Below, piece after piece: positions 26,831 to 36,131 of a stretch of DNA of 64,000 nucleotides (positions are counted from its first letter, which is position 1; every line of letters starts with the position of its first letter). The translations under genes and the position numbers were made by a program. Origin of the DNA: Vagococcus acidifermentans (lineage in GTDB: Bacteria > Bacillota > Bacilli > Lactobacillales > Vagococcaceae); the NCBI RefSeq assembly GCF_003987655.1, contig NZ_NGKC01000001.1, positions 62,001 to 126,000 on the forward strand. The letters run 5' to 3'. The notes under the pieces were generated by a model that searched no databases, had not been told where the DNA came from, and saw only the letters and a list, made by a program, of their open reading frames with translations.

Positions 26831-28954
26831 ATGTCAACAATAGAAATGTTATTACAAGAATTAACTCTAGAAGAAAAAATCGGTATGGTACATGGAGATG
26901 GATTGTTTCAAACGAAAGGTGTGGAACGGCTGGGTATTCCTCCTGTGAAATTTTCAGACGGGCCTATGGGAGTCCGTAAAGATCATCTTCAGGATCAATG
27001 GCTGCCTGTCGATTTATCCTATGATTATGTGACTTATTTTCCAAGCAATAGTTGCTTGGCAGCGACGTGGCATCCTTCTTTGGCAGAACATTTCGGGGAA
27101 CACCTTGGGGATGAATTTAGAGGGAGAGGGAAAGATGTCGTCTTAGCTCCGGGTATCAATATAGTCCGCTCACCTTTGTGTGGAAGGAATTTTGAATATA
27201 TTAGTGAAGACCCTTATTTGACTGGCGCCATGGCAGTGCCTTTAGTCAAGGGAATTCAAAAAAAAGATGTAGCAGCTTCTGTTAAACACTTTGCATTAAA
27301 TAATCAGGAAACGAAACGGCTGGAAGTAGAAGTGGAGATAGAGGATCGGGCTCTATGGGAAATTTATTTGCCGGCTTTTTATCAACTCGTTAAAAAAGCA
27401 GGTGTAATGTCCATCATGGGTGCATACAACCGGTTTAGAGGCGAATATTGCTGTGAAAGCCACTATTTGTTAAATGATATTTTAAGGAAGCAGTGGCGCT
27501 TTGACGGCCTGGTCGTTTCGGATTGGGGTGGCGTACATAATACAGAAAAAGCACTGCTCAGCGGCCTCGATATTGAAATGAGCGTGACGAATAATTTTGA
27601 TGAGTATTTTATGGCTGAACCGTTGAAGCAAGCGATAGAAGAAGGAAAGCTTGCTGAGGCGGAATTGGATAAAAAAGTAAAAAATATTTTGAGAATGATG
27701 GAACGGCTGAATATGCTGCCTGGTCAAAAAAGAAAGACAGGAAAATATAATCAAATTGACACACAGGATACGATTTTAAAAATAGCACAAGAATCAGTCG
27801 TCCTTTTGAAAAACGAAGATGCTGTTCTGCCCATTTCGCATGCTGAAGGAAAAAAAGTTCTCGTTGTGGGTGCGAATGCAGACAGAGTTCATTCAACAGG
27901 AGGCGGCAGCGCAGAAATCAAAGCGTTATCTGAAATCACACCGTTACTAGGTATCACGATGGCGGCGGGCGGTAACTGCACAGTCGAATATGTAAAAGGT
28001 TATGAAGCATCTGAAAAGGTCAATCCGTTTGATACCAGTTGGCAGGAAAAAAGTACGGAAGAAGGCTTTTCGATGATTCAGAACGAGGTTGGTCAGAATA
28101 TCAATCATCAGTTAATAGCTGAAGCAGCAGAGAAGGCAAAAGAAGCAGATATTGTGATATTTGTTGGCGGCTTGGATCATAATCATGACACTGAAGGAAA
28201 TGATAGAAAAAGTTTGGAACTGCCGGATGGGCAGAATCAATTGATTGAAGCGTTATTAGCCGTCAATCCAGAAACGATTTTAACATTTGTTGGCGGCTCA
28301 GCAGTGACTATGCCTTGGATTGATAAGGCTAAAGCAGTCGTCTGGTCTTGGTATGCAGGTTCGCGCGGCGGACAGGCACTGGGTGACGTTTTATTTGGTA
28401 AAGTGAATCCTTCAGGAAAACTGCCGGTGACTTTTTACCAATCCCTGGCGGATTGTTCTGCTCATAGCATAGGCGAGTTTCCTGGCGGTAATACGGTAGC
28501 GTATAAAGAAGGTGTATTTGTCGGTTATCGTTATCAAGATGCGTTCGACATTGAACCGCTGTTTCCGTTTGGGCATGGTTTGAGCTACACTCAATTTGAA
28601 CAGACTATTTCAGCTGTAGACAGAGCGGCAGATTCATCGGAGCATATTATAAGGGTAGCTGTTGCGAATGTGGGTAAAACAGATGGATATGAAACAGTGC
28701 AGCTATACGTGGAAACTGAAACAGACGGAAAAACGTATAAAGAATTGAAAGGTTTCAGCAAAGTGTTTGTTTCTGCCGGACAAACGGAAACGATAGAAAT
28801 AGTCTTGCCTGATGCCAGTTTTGCAAGATTTGAGGATGGACGATTTGTTGTTCGAGAAAAAATTTATACAATTTGTGTCGGCGGTTCATCCAGAGACATT
28901 CACGATTGCGCAGAAGTCGTTATGTCTCAGCCATTCAACTATCAATTGAATTAA
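26831..28954 (+). CDS. Glycoside hydrolase family 3 beta-glucosidase
   Basis: A 707-residue cytosolic GH3 enzyme of classical domain order: TIM barrel (1-300), alpha/beta sandwich (about 325-560) and fibronectin-III-like domain (about 610-690). The nucleophile is Asp231 in VVSDWGG, and KHF/NNQE near residue 155 forms part of the active site. The sandwich motif GGLDHNHDTEGNDR contains the likely acid/base region. Unlike the GH3 at 12696 it has no insert. ATG 26831 with GGAGGGG upstream is chosen over an in-frame ATG at 26786 that lies in the hairpin. A role in trimming the glucan backbone of oligosaccharides is inferred from context. Confidence 0.92.
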   Translation: MSTIEMLLQELTLEEKIGMVHGDGLFQTKGVERLGIPPVKFSDGPMGVRKDHLQDQWLPVDLSYDYVTYFPSNSCLAATWHPSLAEHFGEHLGDEFRGRGKDVVLAPGINIVRSPLCGRNFEYISEDPYLTGAMAVPLVKGIQKKDVAASVKHFALNNQETKRLEVEVEIEDRALWEIYLPAFYQLVKKAGVMSIMGAYNRFRGEYCCESHYLLNDILRKQWRFDGLVVSDWGGVHNTEKALLSGLDIEMSVTNNFDEYFMAEPLKQAIEEGKLAEAELDKKVKNILRMMERLNMLPGQKRKTGKYNQIDTQDTILKIAQESVVLLKNEDAVLPISHAEGKKVLVVGANADRVHSTGGGSAEIKALSEITPLLGITMAAGGNCTVEYVKGYEASEKVNPFDTSWQEKSTEEGFSMIQNEVGQNINHQLIAEAAEKAKEADIVIFVGGLDHNHDTEGNDRKSLELPDGQNQLIEALLAVNPETILTFVGGSAVTMPWIDKAKAVVWSWYAGSRGGQALGDVLFGKVNPSGKLPVTFYQSLADCSAHSIGEFPGGNTVAYKEGVFVGYRYQDAFDIEPLFPFGHGLSYTQFEQTISAVDRAADSSEHIIRVAVANVGKTDGYETVQLYVETETDGKTYKELKGFSKVFVSAGQTETIEIVLPDASFARFEDGRFVVREKIYTICVGGSSRDIHDCAEVVMSQPFNYQLN

Positions 28955-28976
28955 GTGATAAGGAGAAATGGATACG

Positions 28977-30455
28977 ATGATAACGTTGAACGAAATCGAA
29001 GAAACTATTTCCAATGGAGTGTTTAAGGACAACTGGCATTCTTTAAATCAGTTTGAAGTGCCTAAATGGTTTACACAAAGCAAGTTTGGCATCTTTATTC
29101 ACTGGGGGTTATACAGTGTGCCTGCCTATCGCAATGAGTGGTATGCACGCAACATGTACATTGAAGGGTATCCTGAGTATACGCATCATCGCAAAACCTA
29201 TGGCGATCAGGCAACATTTGGTTTTCAAGATTTTATCCCGTTGTTTAAAGCCGAAAGTTTTGACAGCAAGCAGTGGCTGGACCTGTTTAAAAAAGCAGGT
29301 GCGAAGTATATTGTTCCTGTGGCAGAACATCATGACGGATTTCAAATGTACAGCAGTGATTTGTCAAAATTTAATGCAAAAAACATGGGACCAAAAAAAG
29401 ATGTTTTAAAAGAGTTGCAAGAAGCTGCTGCTAGTATGGGACTACATTTTGGTGTTTCTTCGCATCGAGCAGAACATTGGTGGTTTTTTGGCAATGGTCG
29501 AAATTTTACAAGCGATGTGTCACGGGAAGCGGATGACCGTTCCAGCTTGTATTGGCCGGCAATGGCGGAAGCGGAACACCAGTTGCTGGATAGCCAGCCG
29601 GAGCCTGATGAGGAATTTGTGACAGACTGGTTGTTGCGGACATGTGAATTGATTAAACACTGTCAACCGGAAATAGTTTATTTTGACTGGTGGATTCAGC
29701 ATCAGGCTTTTTCATCAGTTTTGAAAAAAGCAGCAGCCTATTATTATAATATGGCAGACAAGTGGGAGAAAGAGGTCGCTATTTGCTATAAGCATGATGC
29801 ACTAGCTTTTGGCAGCGGTATTCCAGAAGTAGAAAGAGGACTATTCAAAGAAGCCAAACCGTTTTACTGGCAAACCGATACAGCCGTTGCAAGAAACTCA
29901 TGGTGCTATACAGAAACGCTCGACTACAAGGAAAGTTATGAGATAATCTGTGATTTGATAGAAGTTGTGGCGAAAAATGGAAATTTGTTATTAAACATAG
30001 GACCTAAAAAAGACGGCACGATTCCTGAAAAAGACAGAGAAATATTATTAGACATTGGCAATTGGCTTGAAGTTAATGGTGAAGGTATTTATGATAGCAA
30101 GCCTTGGCGTGTTAGTGGTGAAGGGCCAACTGAAGTAAGAGAAGGGCAGTTTCAAGAAGGGACTTTAAAAAACTATACGTCTCAGGATATTCGTTATACG
30201 ACCAAAGGTAGTTATGTGTACGGCTTTGTACTAGGAGGAACAGACCACAACAGCTACCTTCTGACAGCACTTGGGAATACTTCAGATCAAAACAACCTGA
30301 CATTTCATCGCCACGTGCAAGAGGTTGAATTATTAGGAGAAGGACCTGTGACTTTTTCACAAGAGGACAACGGGTTAATCATACATATTAATTTCAAGCG
30401 AAAAAGGAAATATCCGAATATGCCGATTACATTTAAAATCAAGGTGATGACATAA
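28977..30455 (+). CDS. GH29 alpha-L-fucosidase
   Basis: A 492-residue cytosolic retaining alpha-L-fucosidase. The N-terminal barrel shows WFTQSKFGIFIHWGLYSVPA, AEHHDGFQMY, and the nucleophile Asp237 in VYFDWW; NLLLNIGPKKDGTIP is the conserved C-terminal barrel segment. A beta-sandwich fills the last 120 residues. ATG 28968 and ATG 28977 are both open; AAGGAG at 28960-28965 is too near the first, so 28977 is used. Fucose is a terminal side-chain sugar of many plant xyloglucans, and also of host glycans. It lies in a tight run with the GH42 and GH36 genes. Confidence 0.93.
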   Translation: MITLNEIEETISNGVFKDNWHSLNQFEVPKWFTQSKFGIFIHWGLYSVPAYRNEWYARNMYIEGYPEYTHHRKTYGDQATFGFQDFIPLFKAESFDSKQWLDLFKKAGAKYIVPVAEHHDGFQMYSSDLSKFNAKNMGPKKDVLKELQEAAASMGLHFGVSSHRAEHWWFFGNGRNFTSDVSREADDRSSLYWPAMAEAEHQLLDSQPEPDEEFVTDWLLRTCELIKHCQPEIVYFDWWIQHQAFSSVLKKAAAYYYNMADKWEKEVAICYKHDALAFGSGIPEVERGLFKEAKPFYWQTDTAVARNSWCYTETLDYKESYEIICDLIEVVAKNGNLLLNIGPKKDGTIPEKDREILLDIGNWLEVNGEGIYDSKPWRVSGEGPTEVREGQFQEGTLKNYTSQDIRYTTKGSYVYGFVLGGTDHNSYLLTALGNTSDQNNLTFHRHVQEVELLGEGPVTFSQEDNGLIIHINFKRKRKYPNMPITFKIKVMT

Positions 30456-30472
30456 GGAAAGGAAGACAATTA

Positions 30473-32485
30473 ATGAAGAAAATGTTTAATGAATTTTTGT
30501 ATGGCAGGGATTATAATCCGAATCAGTGGCCAAAAGAAATATGGGAAGAAGATATGCGCATGTTTCGACTGGCGAATATTAATTCAACAACTATTAATGT
30601 CTTTTCATGGGCACAAAATCAACCTTCAGAGAATGAGTATGATTTTAGTCAGCTGGATGAAATCATCGAGCGGCTATCACAAGAAAATTCACAGATCGTG
30701 CTCGGTACATCCACGGCTGCGCTGCCGGCGTGGATGTTCATGCGCTATCCAGAAGTTGGCAGGGTGGACTTTGAAGGACGCCGACACACATTCAGCCACC
30801 GGCACAATGCCTGTCCAAATAGTCTAGTTTATCAAAAGTATGCTAAAAACATGGTGGAACAACTAGCACAACGTTATCAAGATCATGACAATATCGTGTG
30901 CTGGCATATCAATAATGAGTATGGCGGCGAATGTTACTGTGAAAACTGTCAAAAGGCTTTTCGTGTTTGGGTGAAAGAAAAATACGGGACTGTTGAGGCC
31001 GTAAATAAAGCTTGGAATATGGAGTTTTGGGGACACAAACTGTATAGTTTCGATGAAATTGTTGTGCCTAACCTTTTAGGGGACGGCATTCATTCGGAGG
31101 CAGCTTCTTTTACAGGTATTTCTTTAGATTATTGTCGGTTCATGTCAGATAGTCTCTTAGACAATTATAAAATGGAAAGAGATATTATCAAGCGATATGA
31201 CCCCGATACCCCGTGTACAACAAATTTGATGGGCACTTTTAAAGGACTGGATTATTTCAAATGGGCTAAAGAAATGGATATTATTTCTTGGGATAATTAC
31301 CCAAGTTATAATACACCATGGAGCTTTGTGGCGATGAGCCACGACCTGATGAGGGGCTTAAAAGACGGGCAACCGTTTATGCTGATGGAGCAGACGCCTT
31401 CACAACAGAATTGGCAACCATATAATTCGCTTAAAAAGCCGGGACAGATGTCCACCCAAAGCTATCAAACAATTGCACATGGAGCTGATACGATTCAATT
31501 TTTCCAACTAAGGCGTTCTGTAGGTGCCTGCGAAAAGTTTCATGGTGCAGTGATTGAACACGCGGGTCATGAGCATACGCGTGTGTTTCAGGAAGTTGCC
31601 TCTTTGGGCTCTCAACTACGCAAACTTCAGCCGATTTTAGGGATGGAGAAAAAGAGCAAGGTTGCGATTGTGTTTGACTGGGATAATTATTGGGCACTGG
31701 AGTTTACCATCGGTCCAAACAAAAACTTGAAATATGTGGACCAAATCCACCAATATTATCAATTCTTTTATGATAAAAACATATCGGTTGACATGATTTC
31801 ACCTGACAGCGACTTTTCAAAATATGATTTGGTAGTAGCCCCCGTATTATATTTAGTCAAGGAAGGTTTGAAAGAAAAACTGGAAAACTATGTTTCTGCG
31901 GGAGGAAATTTTATCACTACCTATATGAGCGGTATTGTAAATGAGAGTGACAATGTACATCTTGGCGGCTACCCGGGACCGCTCAGACAGTTAGCCGGCA
32001 TCTGGGTGGAGGAAATAGACGCTCTTGCGCCGGAACAAACTAACAGTCTGAAATTTAATGATGGTCAGACAGGTACATGTGCTCTGTTATGCGATTTAAT
32101 GCATCTTGAAGGAGCAGAAAGCTTGGCTGTTTATTCAAGCAATTTTTATAAAGAAATGCCGGTAATAACTAGAAATAGGTTTGGTAAAGGAAATGCGTGG
32201 TATATCGGTGCACAACTGGAACCAAAAACACTCTACAAAACGTTGCAGGAAATTACTGCAGAATGCAACTTGTCTTCGGCAGTGTCAGAGCCAACCGAGC
32301 TGGAGGTGTCTATCAGAGAAAACGAATATCAGCGGTTTATTTTTATCATGAACTTTGGAAATGAAGAACAAGTCATACCCAAAGATTTTGTGGGCAGTGA
32401 AAACTTGTTAACCGGTCAAAAATTAACAGACGCCACGGTTGTGAAACCTTATGAGACAGTTATTATTTCTGAGGTGGTTTCATGA
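30473..32485 (+). CDS. GH42 beta-galactosidase
   Basis: A 670-residue cytosolic beta-galactosidase. The barrel starts with YGRDYNPNQWP. The acid/base is Glu149 in NNEYGG and the nucleophile is Glu306 in LMEQTPS. Cysteines in HNACPNS and ECYCENC form the zinc-cluster pattern of many GH42 enzymes. A trimerisation domain (about 390-600, with FDWDNYW) and a short C-terminal beta domain follow. It would remove beta-linked galactose, for example from the side chains of xyloglucan. It overlaps the GH36 gene in ATGA. Confidence 0.94.
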   Translation: MKKMFNEFLYGRDYNPNQWPKEIWEEDMRMFRLANINSTTINVFSWAQNQPSENEYDFSQLDEIIERLSQENSQIVLGTSTAALPAWMFMRYPEVGRVDFEGRRHTFSHRHNACPNSLVYQKYAKNMVEQLAQRYQDHDNIVCWHINNEYGGECYCENCQKAFRVWVKEKYGTVEAVNKAWNMEFWGHKLYSFDEIVVPNLLGDGIHSEAASFTGISLDYCRFMSDSLLDNYKMERDIIKRYDPDTPCTTNLMGTFKGLDYFKWAKEMDIISWDNYPSYNTPWSFVAMSHDLMRGLKDGQPFMLMEQTPSQQNWQPYNSLKKPGQMSTQSYQTIAHGADTIQFFQLRRSVGACEKFHGAVIEHAGHEHTRVFQEVASLGSQLRKLQPILGMEKKSKVAIVFDWDNYWALEFTIGPNKNLKYVDQIHQYYQFFYDKNISVDMISPDSDFSKYDLVVAPVLYLVKEGLKEKLENYVSAGGNFITTYMSGIVNESDNVHLGGYPGPLRQLAGIWVEEIDALAPEQTNSLKFNDGQTGTCALLCDLMHLEGAESLAVYSSNFYKEMPVITRNRFGKGNAWYIGAQLEPKTLYKTLQEITAECNLSSAVSEPTELEVSIRENEYQRFIFIMNFGNEEQVIPKDFVGSENLLTGQKLTDATVVKPYETVIISEVVS

Positions 32486-34704
32486 TAGAATTTACTGATG
32501 CTGGCGAATTTCATTTGTCTAATGGTTTGATTAGCTATATATTCAGGATAGACAGTCAGACTCAGTGTCTGGAACAACTTTATTTTGGTAAAGCAATCAA
32601 ACATCGCAAAGATTTTTTTCACTTAATTGAAAGAGAAATCAGGCCATCAAATAATCTGACAGAAGGCACTCAGACCAGCTCTTTGGAACACATAAAGCAG
32701 GAGTACCCGCTATTTGGGACTACTGATTTCCGTTATCCAGCTGTTGAATTGCTATATGCTGATGGAGACAGTATCTCGGCTTTTGATTATCAAGATCATG
32801 TAATCAGCTGCGGTAAAAAGAAAGTGACAGGCCAGCCTGCCAGTTTTGGCGACACAGACGATGTAGAATTGCTGCAAATTCGTTTAAAGGATAGATATTC
32901 TGATATCGAGTTGTATTTAGCATATGCTATCTATAAAAAACTGCCGGTTATTACAAGGTGGGCAAAAATAAAAAATACTGGTCAAATTTCAGTTCAGTTG
33001 AAACGCTTTTTAAGCATGTCTCTCGATTTGCCAAATGAGCAATTTGAAATGTTGACACTAGATGGTGCTTGGGCGAGAGAGACGCATGTCAGCAGACGGA
33101 AAATTTATCGAGGGGTTCAGTCAGTTTCCAGTACTAGAGGTGCCAGCAGTCATGTCCATAATCCGTTTCTGGCGCTCTGCACGCCGGAAACTACAGAGAA
33201 ACAGGGAAATGTTTATGGATTCAGTTTAGTCTACAGTGGTAATTTTTTAGCACAAGTGGAGCTGGATAGTTATGATGTCGCCCGGATTACATTAGGCATC
33301 AATCCATTTCAATTTTCGTGGAAATTGAGCCAAGGCGAAACATTTACAAGTCCGGAAGCGGTAATGACTTATTCGGAAGATGGGTTAAATGGAATGAGCC
33401 AATCCTTTCACGAGTTCTATCGCCGGCACTTAATGAATACGCGTTGGTGTGAACAGCCGCGTCCAGTGCTCATTAACAACTGGGAAGCAACCTATTTTGA
33501 TTTCAATGAGGATAAAATTTTGGAGATTGCAAAAGAAGCTAAGCTGGTCGGTGCTGACCTTCTGGTGTTAGATGACGGTTGGTTTGGCAGACGCAATAGT
33601 GACAACGGTTCTTTAGGCGATTGGACGGTGGATCAACTGAAGTTGCCAAGCGGTTTGAATCGTTTAAGCAATAGCATTCACGAGCTGGGTTTACTTTTTG
33701 GGCTTTGGTTTGAGCCTGAGATGGTGTCTAAAGACACACTCCTATATGCTCACCATTCTGACTGGATTTTGGGCCATCCTGAGAAAAATATTTCACACGG
33801 GCGCAACCAATATGTGTTGGATTTTAGTAATTCAATTGTTGTTGAAACTATTTTTCAACAGATGGATGCAATTCTTTCTTCGTGTCAGATAGATTACTTA
33901 AAGTGGGACATGAACCGTTATATCTCAGAGGCTTTCTCAACTATTTGGGAAAGTGATAGACAAGGTGAAGTTTGCCACCGCTATATTTTAGGCGTATATG
34001 ATTTATACGAGCGCTTGTTAGCAAAATATCCTGATCTTTTAATTGAGTCCTGTGCAGGAGGCGGCGGTCGTTTTGATCCGGCATTGTTATATTATGCACC
34101 GCAAACATGGGCGAGTGATGATACAGACGCGGTAGAAAGGTTACATATTCAATATGGCGCTTCAATGGTATACCCCCTGTCATCAATTGGCTCTCATGTT
34201 TCGGCGGTCCCCAACCATCAGGTGGCACGGTTAACTTCCTTGAAGATGCGCGGCGATGTCGCATATTTTGGAACATTTGGGTATGAATTGGATATTACTC
34301 AATGTACTGTTGAGGAAAAAAGCACGATCTCCCAACAGATACAACAGTTTAAAAAACACCAAAAACTTATTCATTCGGGCAAATTTTATCGCTTGTTGAG
34401 TCCGTTCGGATCAAACGAAGTAGCATGGATGGTGGTTTCTCATAATCAACAGGAAGCACTGGTCGGTTATTACCAAATTCTTGCCCGTCCCAACCCGAAG
34501 TACTATCGTTTGAAGCTTGCGGGATTAAATGAAAATTATCAGTATACTGTATCAGGACAAGGAGTACATTGTGGCGATGAGTTGATGTCTATAGGGTTAC
34601 TATTTGGTGAGAACTATATTGGCAGAGAAACCGAGTACTGGCAAAGGGACATGAAAGGCGATTTTAACAGTCGACTGATTTATTTAAAAGCTGAGAACCA
34701 ATAA
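32482..34704 (+). CDS. GH36 alpha-galactosidase
   Basis: A 740-residue cytosolic alpha-galactosidase of the large GH36 type. The N-terminal beta-supersandwich covers about 1-330. The barrel carries DDGWFGRRN near residue 362, the nucleophile Asp476 in KWDMNR, and the acid/base candidate Asp546/Asp547 in ASDDTD. CAGGGGRFD and GSHVSAVPNHQ are conserved family segments. It overlaps the GH42 gene and ends the operon. Alpha-galactose is not a standard xyloglucan decoration, so the locus may also handle galactomannan or raffinose-type sugars. Confidence 0.94.
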   Translation: MIEFTDAGEFHLSNGLISYIFRIDSQTQCLEQLYFGKAIKHRKDFFHLIEREIRPSNNLTEGTQTSSLEHIKQEYPLFGTTDFRYPAVELLYADGDSISAFDYQDHVISCGKKKVTGQPASFGDTDDVELLQIRLKDRYSDIELYLAYAIYKKLPVITRWAKIKNTGQISVQLKRFLSMSLDLPNEQFEMLTLDGAWARETHVSRRKIYRGVQSVSSTRGASSHVHNPFLALCTPETTEKQGNVYGFSLVYSGNFLAQVELDSYDVARITLGINPFQFSWKLSQGETFTSPEAVMTYSEDGLNGMSQSFHEFYRRHLMNTRWCEQPRPVLINNWEATYFDFNEDKILEIAKEAKLVGADLLVLDDGWFGRRNSDNGSLGDWTVDQLKLPSGLNRLSNSIHELGLLFGLWFEPEMVSKDTLLYAHHSDWILGHPEKNISHGRNQYVLDFSNSIVVETIFQQMDAILSSCQIDYLKWDMNRYISEAFSTIWESDRQGEVCHRYILGVYDLYERLLAKYPDLLIESCAGGGGRFDPALLYYAPQTWASDDTDAVERLHIQYGASMVYPLSSIGSHVSAVPNHQVARLTSLKMRGDVAYFGTFGYELDITQCTVEEKSTISQQIQQFKKHQKLIHSGKFYRLLSPFGSNEVAWMVVSHNQQEALVGYYQILARPNPKYYRLKLAGLNENYQYTVSGQGVHCGDELMSIGLLFGENYIGRETEYWQRDMKGDFNSRLIYLKAENQ

Positions 34705-34882
34705 TTGACGGAAGATTCCTATTTAAAGGTGACGGGTTTAATCAGGCCAATTACTTTCGATTTTGTAAATAGATCAGATATGCAAGTGAAGTGGTAAAAT
34801 TGTAAAAACACGGATTCCCTCCCGACCGGCCATTGTACAAAAGAAAATAAGACAGTACAACAACACCATCATGTATGCAAAC

Positions 34883-34922
34883 GCCCCTCTTTTTATCCAA
34901 AACAATCAGATAAAAGAGGGGC
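34883..34922. terminator. Hairpin between convergent operons
   Basis: The arms GCCCCTCTTTTTATC and GATAAAAGAGGGGC form a 14-bp stem with one bulged T, between the GH36 gene (plus) and the hexulose-phosphate operon (minus). There is no clear T run on either side, so it is an imperfect intrinsic terminator serving both directions. The remainder of 34705-34962 contains no recognisable gene. Confidence 0.55.
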
Positions 34923-34962
34923 TGTTCACATAAACTTGATGTAAATCAATCGCCAGCGCCAC

Positions 34963-35505
34963 CTACTCCACATTCACATGACTAGCCAACGCCTCTTCAT
35001 TCGACGTTTTATCCCGCTGTGCCAATTTCAACGCCAGTGCATCCAGCGTGATGTGGACAGTTTGGTCAAACAATGAAGACAGCAGCTGGACAGACTTGAT
35101 GCCTGCCCCGGTCTTGGTCGCCCCCGGCACAATGATGACATGGTCAGCCAGCTGGGCTAACGGGGATGCGGCATCGCTTGTCAGGGCGACGATGTCCAGC
35201 CCGAGTGTTTTGGCAGCTTTGGTGTCTGCTACAATGTTTCTGGTGGTGCCAGAACCTGAGATGGCCACCCATGTGTCGCCTTTTTGAATGGACGGTGTGA
35301 TAGTTTCGCCCATGACAAAGTCCGTATAGCCGATATGCATCAGGCGCATTGCAAATCCTTTTGCCTGAAAACCGCTGCGCCCAGCACCCGATATGAAAAT
35401 GCGCTTGTCCTGTTTAAAATACGGCAGCGCCTTGTCCAATTCCTCTTCTTTGACTAAAGACATGACGTCATTGATTTCTTTCATGATTAATGTGATGGTT
35501 TCCAT
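34963..35505 (-). CDS. hxlB: 6-phospho-3-hexuloisomerase-like SIS protein
   Basis: A 180-residue SIS-domain isomerase of the PHI family, which interconverts 3-hexulose 6-phosphate and fructose 6-phosphate. Family features are FISGAGRSGFQAKGFAMRLMH near residue 36, VAISGSGTTRNIV near residue 79, and VPGATKTGAG. It is encoded directly after the hexulose-phosphate synthase with the ribosome site GGAGG inside that gene, the classical hxlAB pairing. In a formaldehyde-fixing pathway the pair produces fructose 6-phosphate; in the present sugar-kinase operon the actual direction and substrate are uncertain. Confidence 0.85.
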   Translation of the reverse strand: METITLIMKEINDVMSLVKEEELDKALPYFKQDKRIFISGAGRSGFQAKGFAMRLMHIGYTDFVMGETITPSIQKGDTWVAISGSGTTRNIVADTKAAKTLGLDIVALTSDAASPLAQLADHVIIVPGATKTGAGIKSVQLLSSLFDQTVHITLDALALKLAQRDKTSNEEALASHVNVE

Positions 35506-36131
35506 TAGCTGACCGCCTCCTTAAAGCGTGTGGCAGATATCAGTGGGTTCTCAGCTTTAGTAATATGAGAGCCGACAATGACAATATCAACCAGCTGTTT
35601 TTCTGCTAATTTGCGTGTCTGTGCCAAATCAAGTCCGCCGGCAATCGCCAGAGAGGTTATGCCGGGGAAATCCGCGTTGAATTTTAACACACTGTCAGCG
35701 GCATCCCACTTGTCTTTACGGTCGACAGAGTGATGCAGACAAAAAATAGCATCTTTAAACTGTTTCAATTGACTAATTTTTTCATCAGATACCTCCAGCA
35801 AGTCAATCATCATTTGTTTATGTTGTGCCTGACTGACTTTGTAGCATGCGGCAATCGTGTCCAGCGAAGCGGCACCCATAACAGTTAGGATGTCACCGCC
35901 ATAACGATAGCCCTGATTAAATTCATACGCACCTTCATCCATTGTTTTGATGTCGACCAAAAGCTCGCTTTGTGTCAATACTTGACGAAGCTCCTTGATA
36001 GCCAAGTTGCCATAATCTTTGACCAAAGAAGTTCCCATCTCCACGATATCGGCGACGCCGTTGAATGTTTCTGCTAAGGCAACCGCTTCTGCCAAAGGCA
36101 CACGGTCAATTGCTATTTGAAGTTTGGTCAT
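35505..36131 (-). CDS. hxlA: 3-hexulose-6-phosphate synthase-like protein
   Basis: A 208-residue TIM-barrel enzyme of the orotidine-phosphate-decarboxylase suprafamily. LQIAIDR near the N-terminus, EMGTSL near residue 32 and DIKTMDEGAYE near residue 61 match hexulose-phosphate synthase, where the corresponding motif is DxKTMDAG; the related keto-gulonate-phosphate decarboxylases have DxKxAD instead. The phosphate site is AIAGGL and VVGSHIT near the C-terminus. The residue patch CLHHSVDRK differs from the usual synthase (VHTGYD) and is partly like the decarboxylase, so the exact reaction is open. It overlaps the kinase stop in TAATG. Confidence 0.8.
   Translation of the reverse strand: MTKLQIAIDRVPLAEAVALAETFNGVADIVEMGTSLVKDYGNLAIKELRQVLTQSELLVDIKTMDEGAYEFNQGYRYGGDILTVMGAASLDTIAACYKVSQAQHKQMMIDLLEVSDEKISQLKQFKDAIFCLHHSVDRKDKWDAADSVLKFNADFPGITSLAIAGGLDLAQTRKLAEKQLVDIVIVGSHITKAENPLISATRFKEAVS

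Noticed and set aside
29053-29409. 118-residue plus-strand frame
   Set aside because: Lies within the GH29 gene in another frame; Cys-rich random composition.
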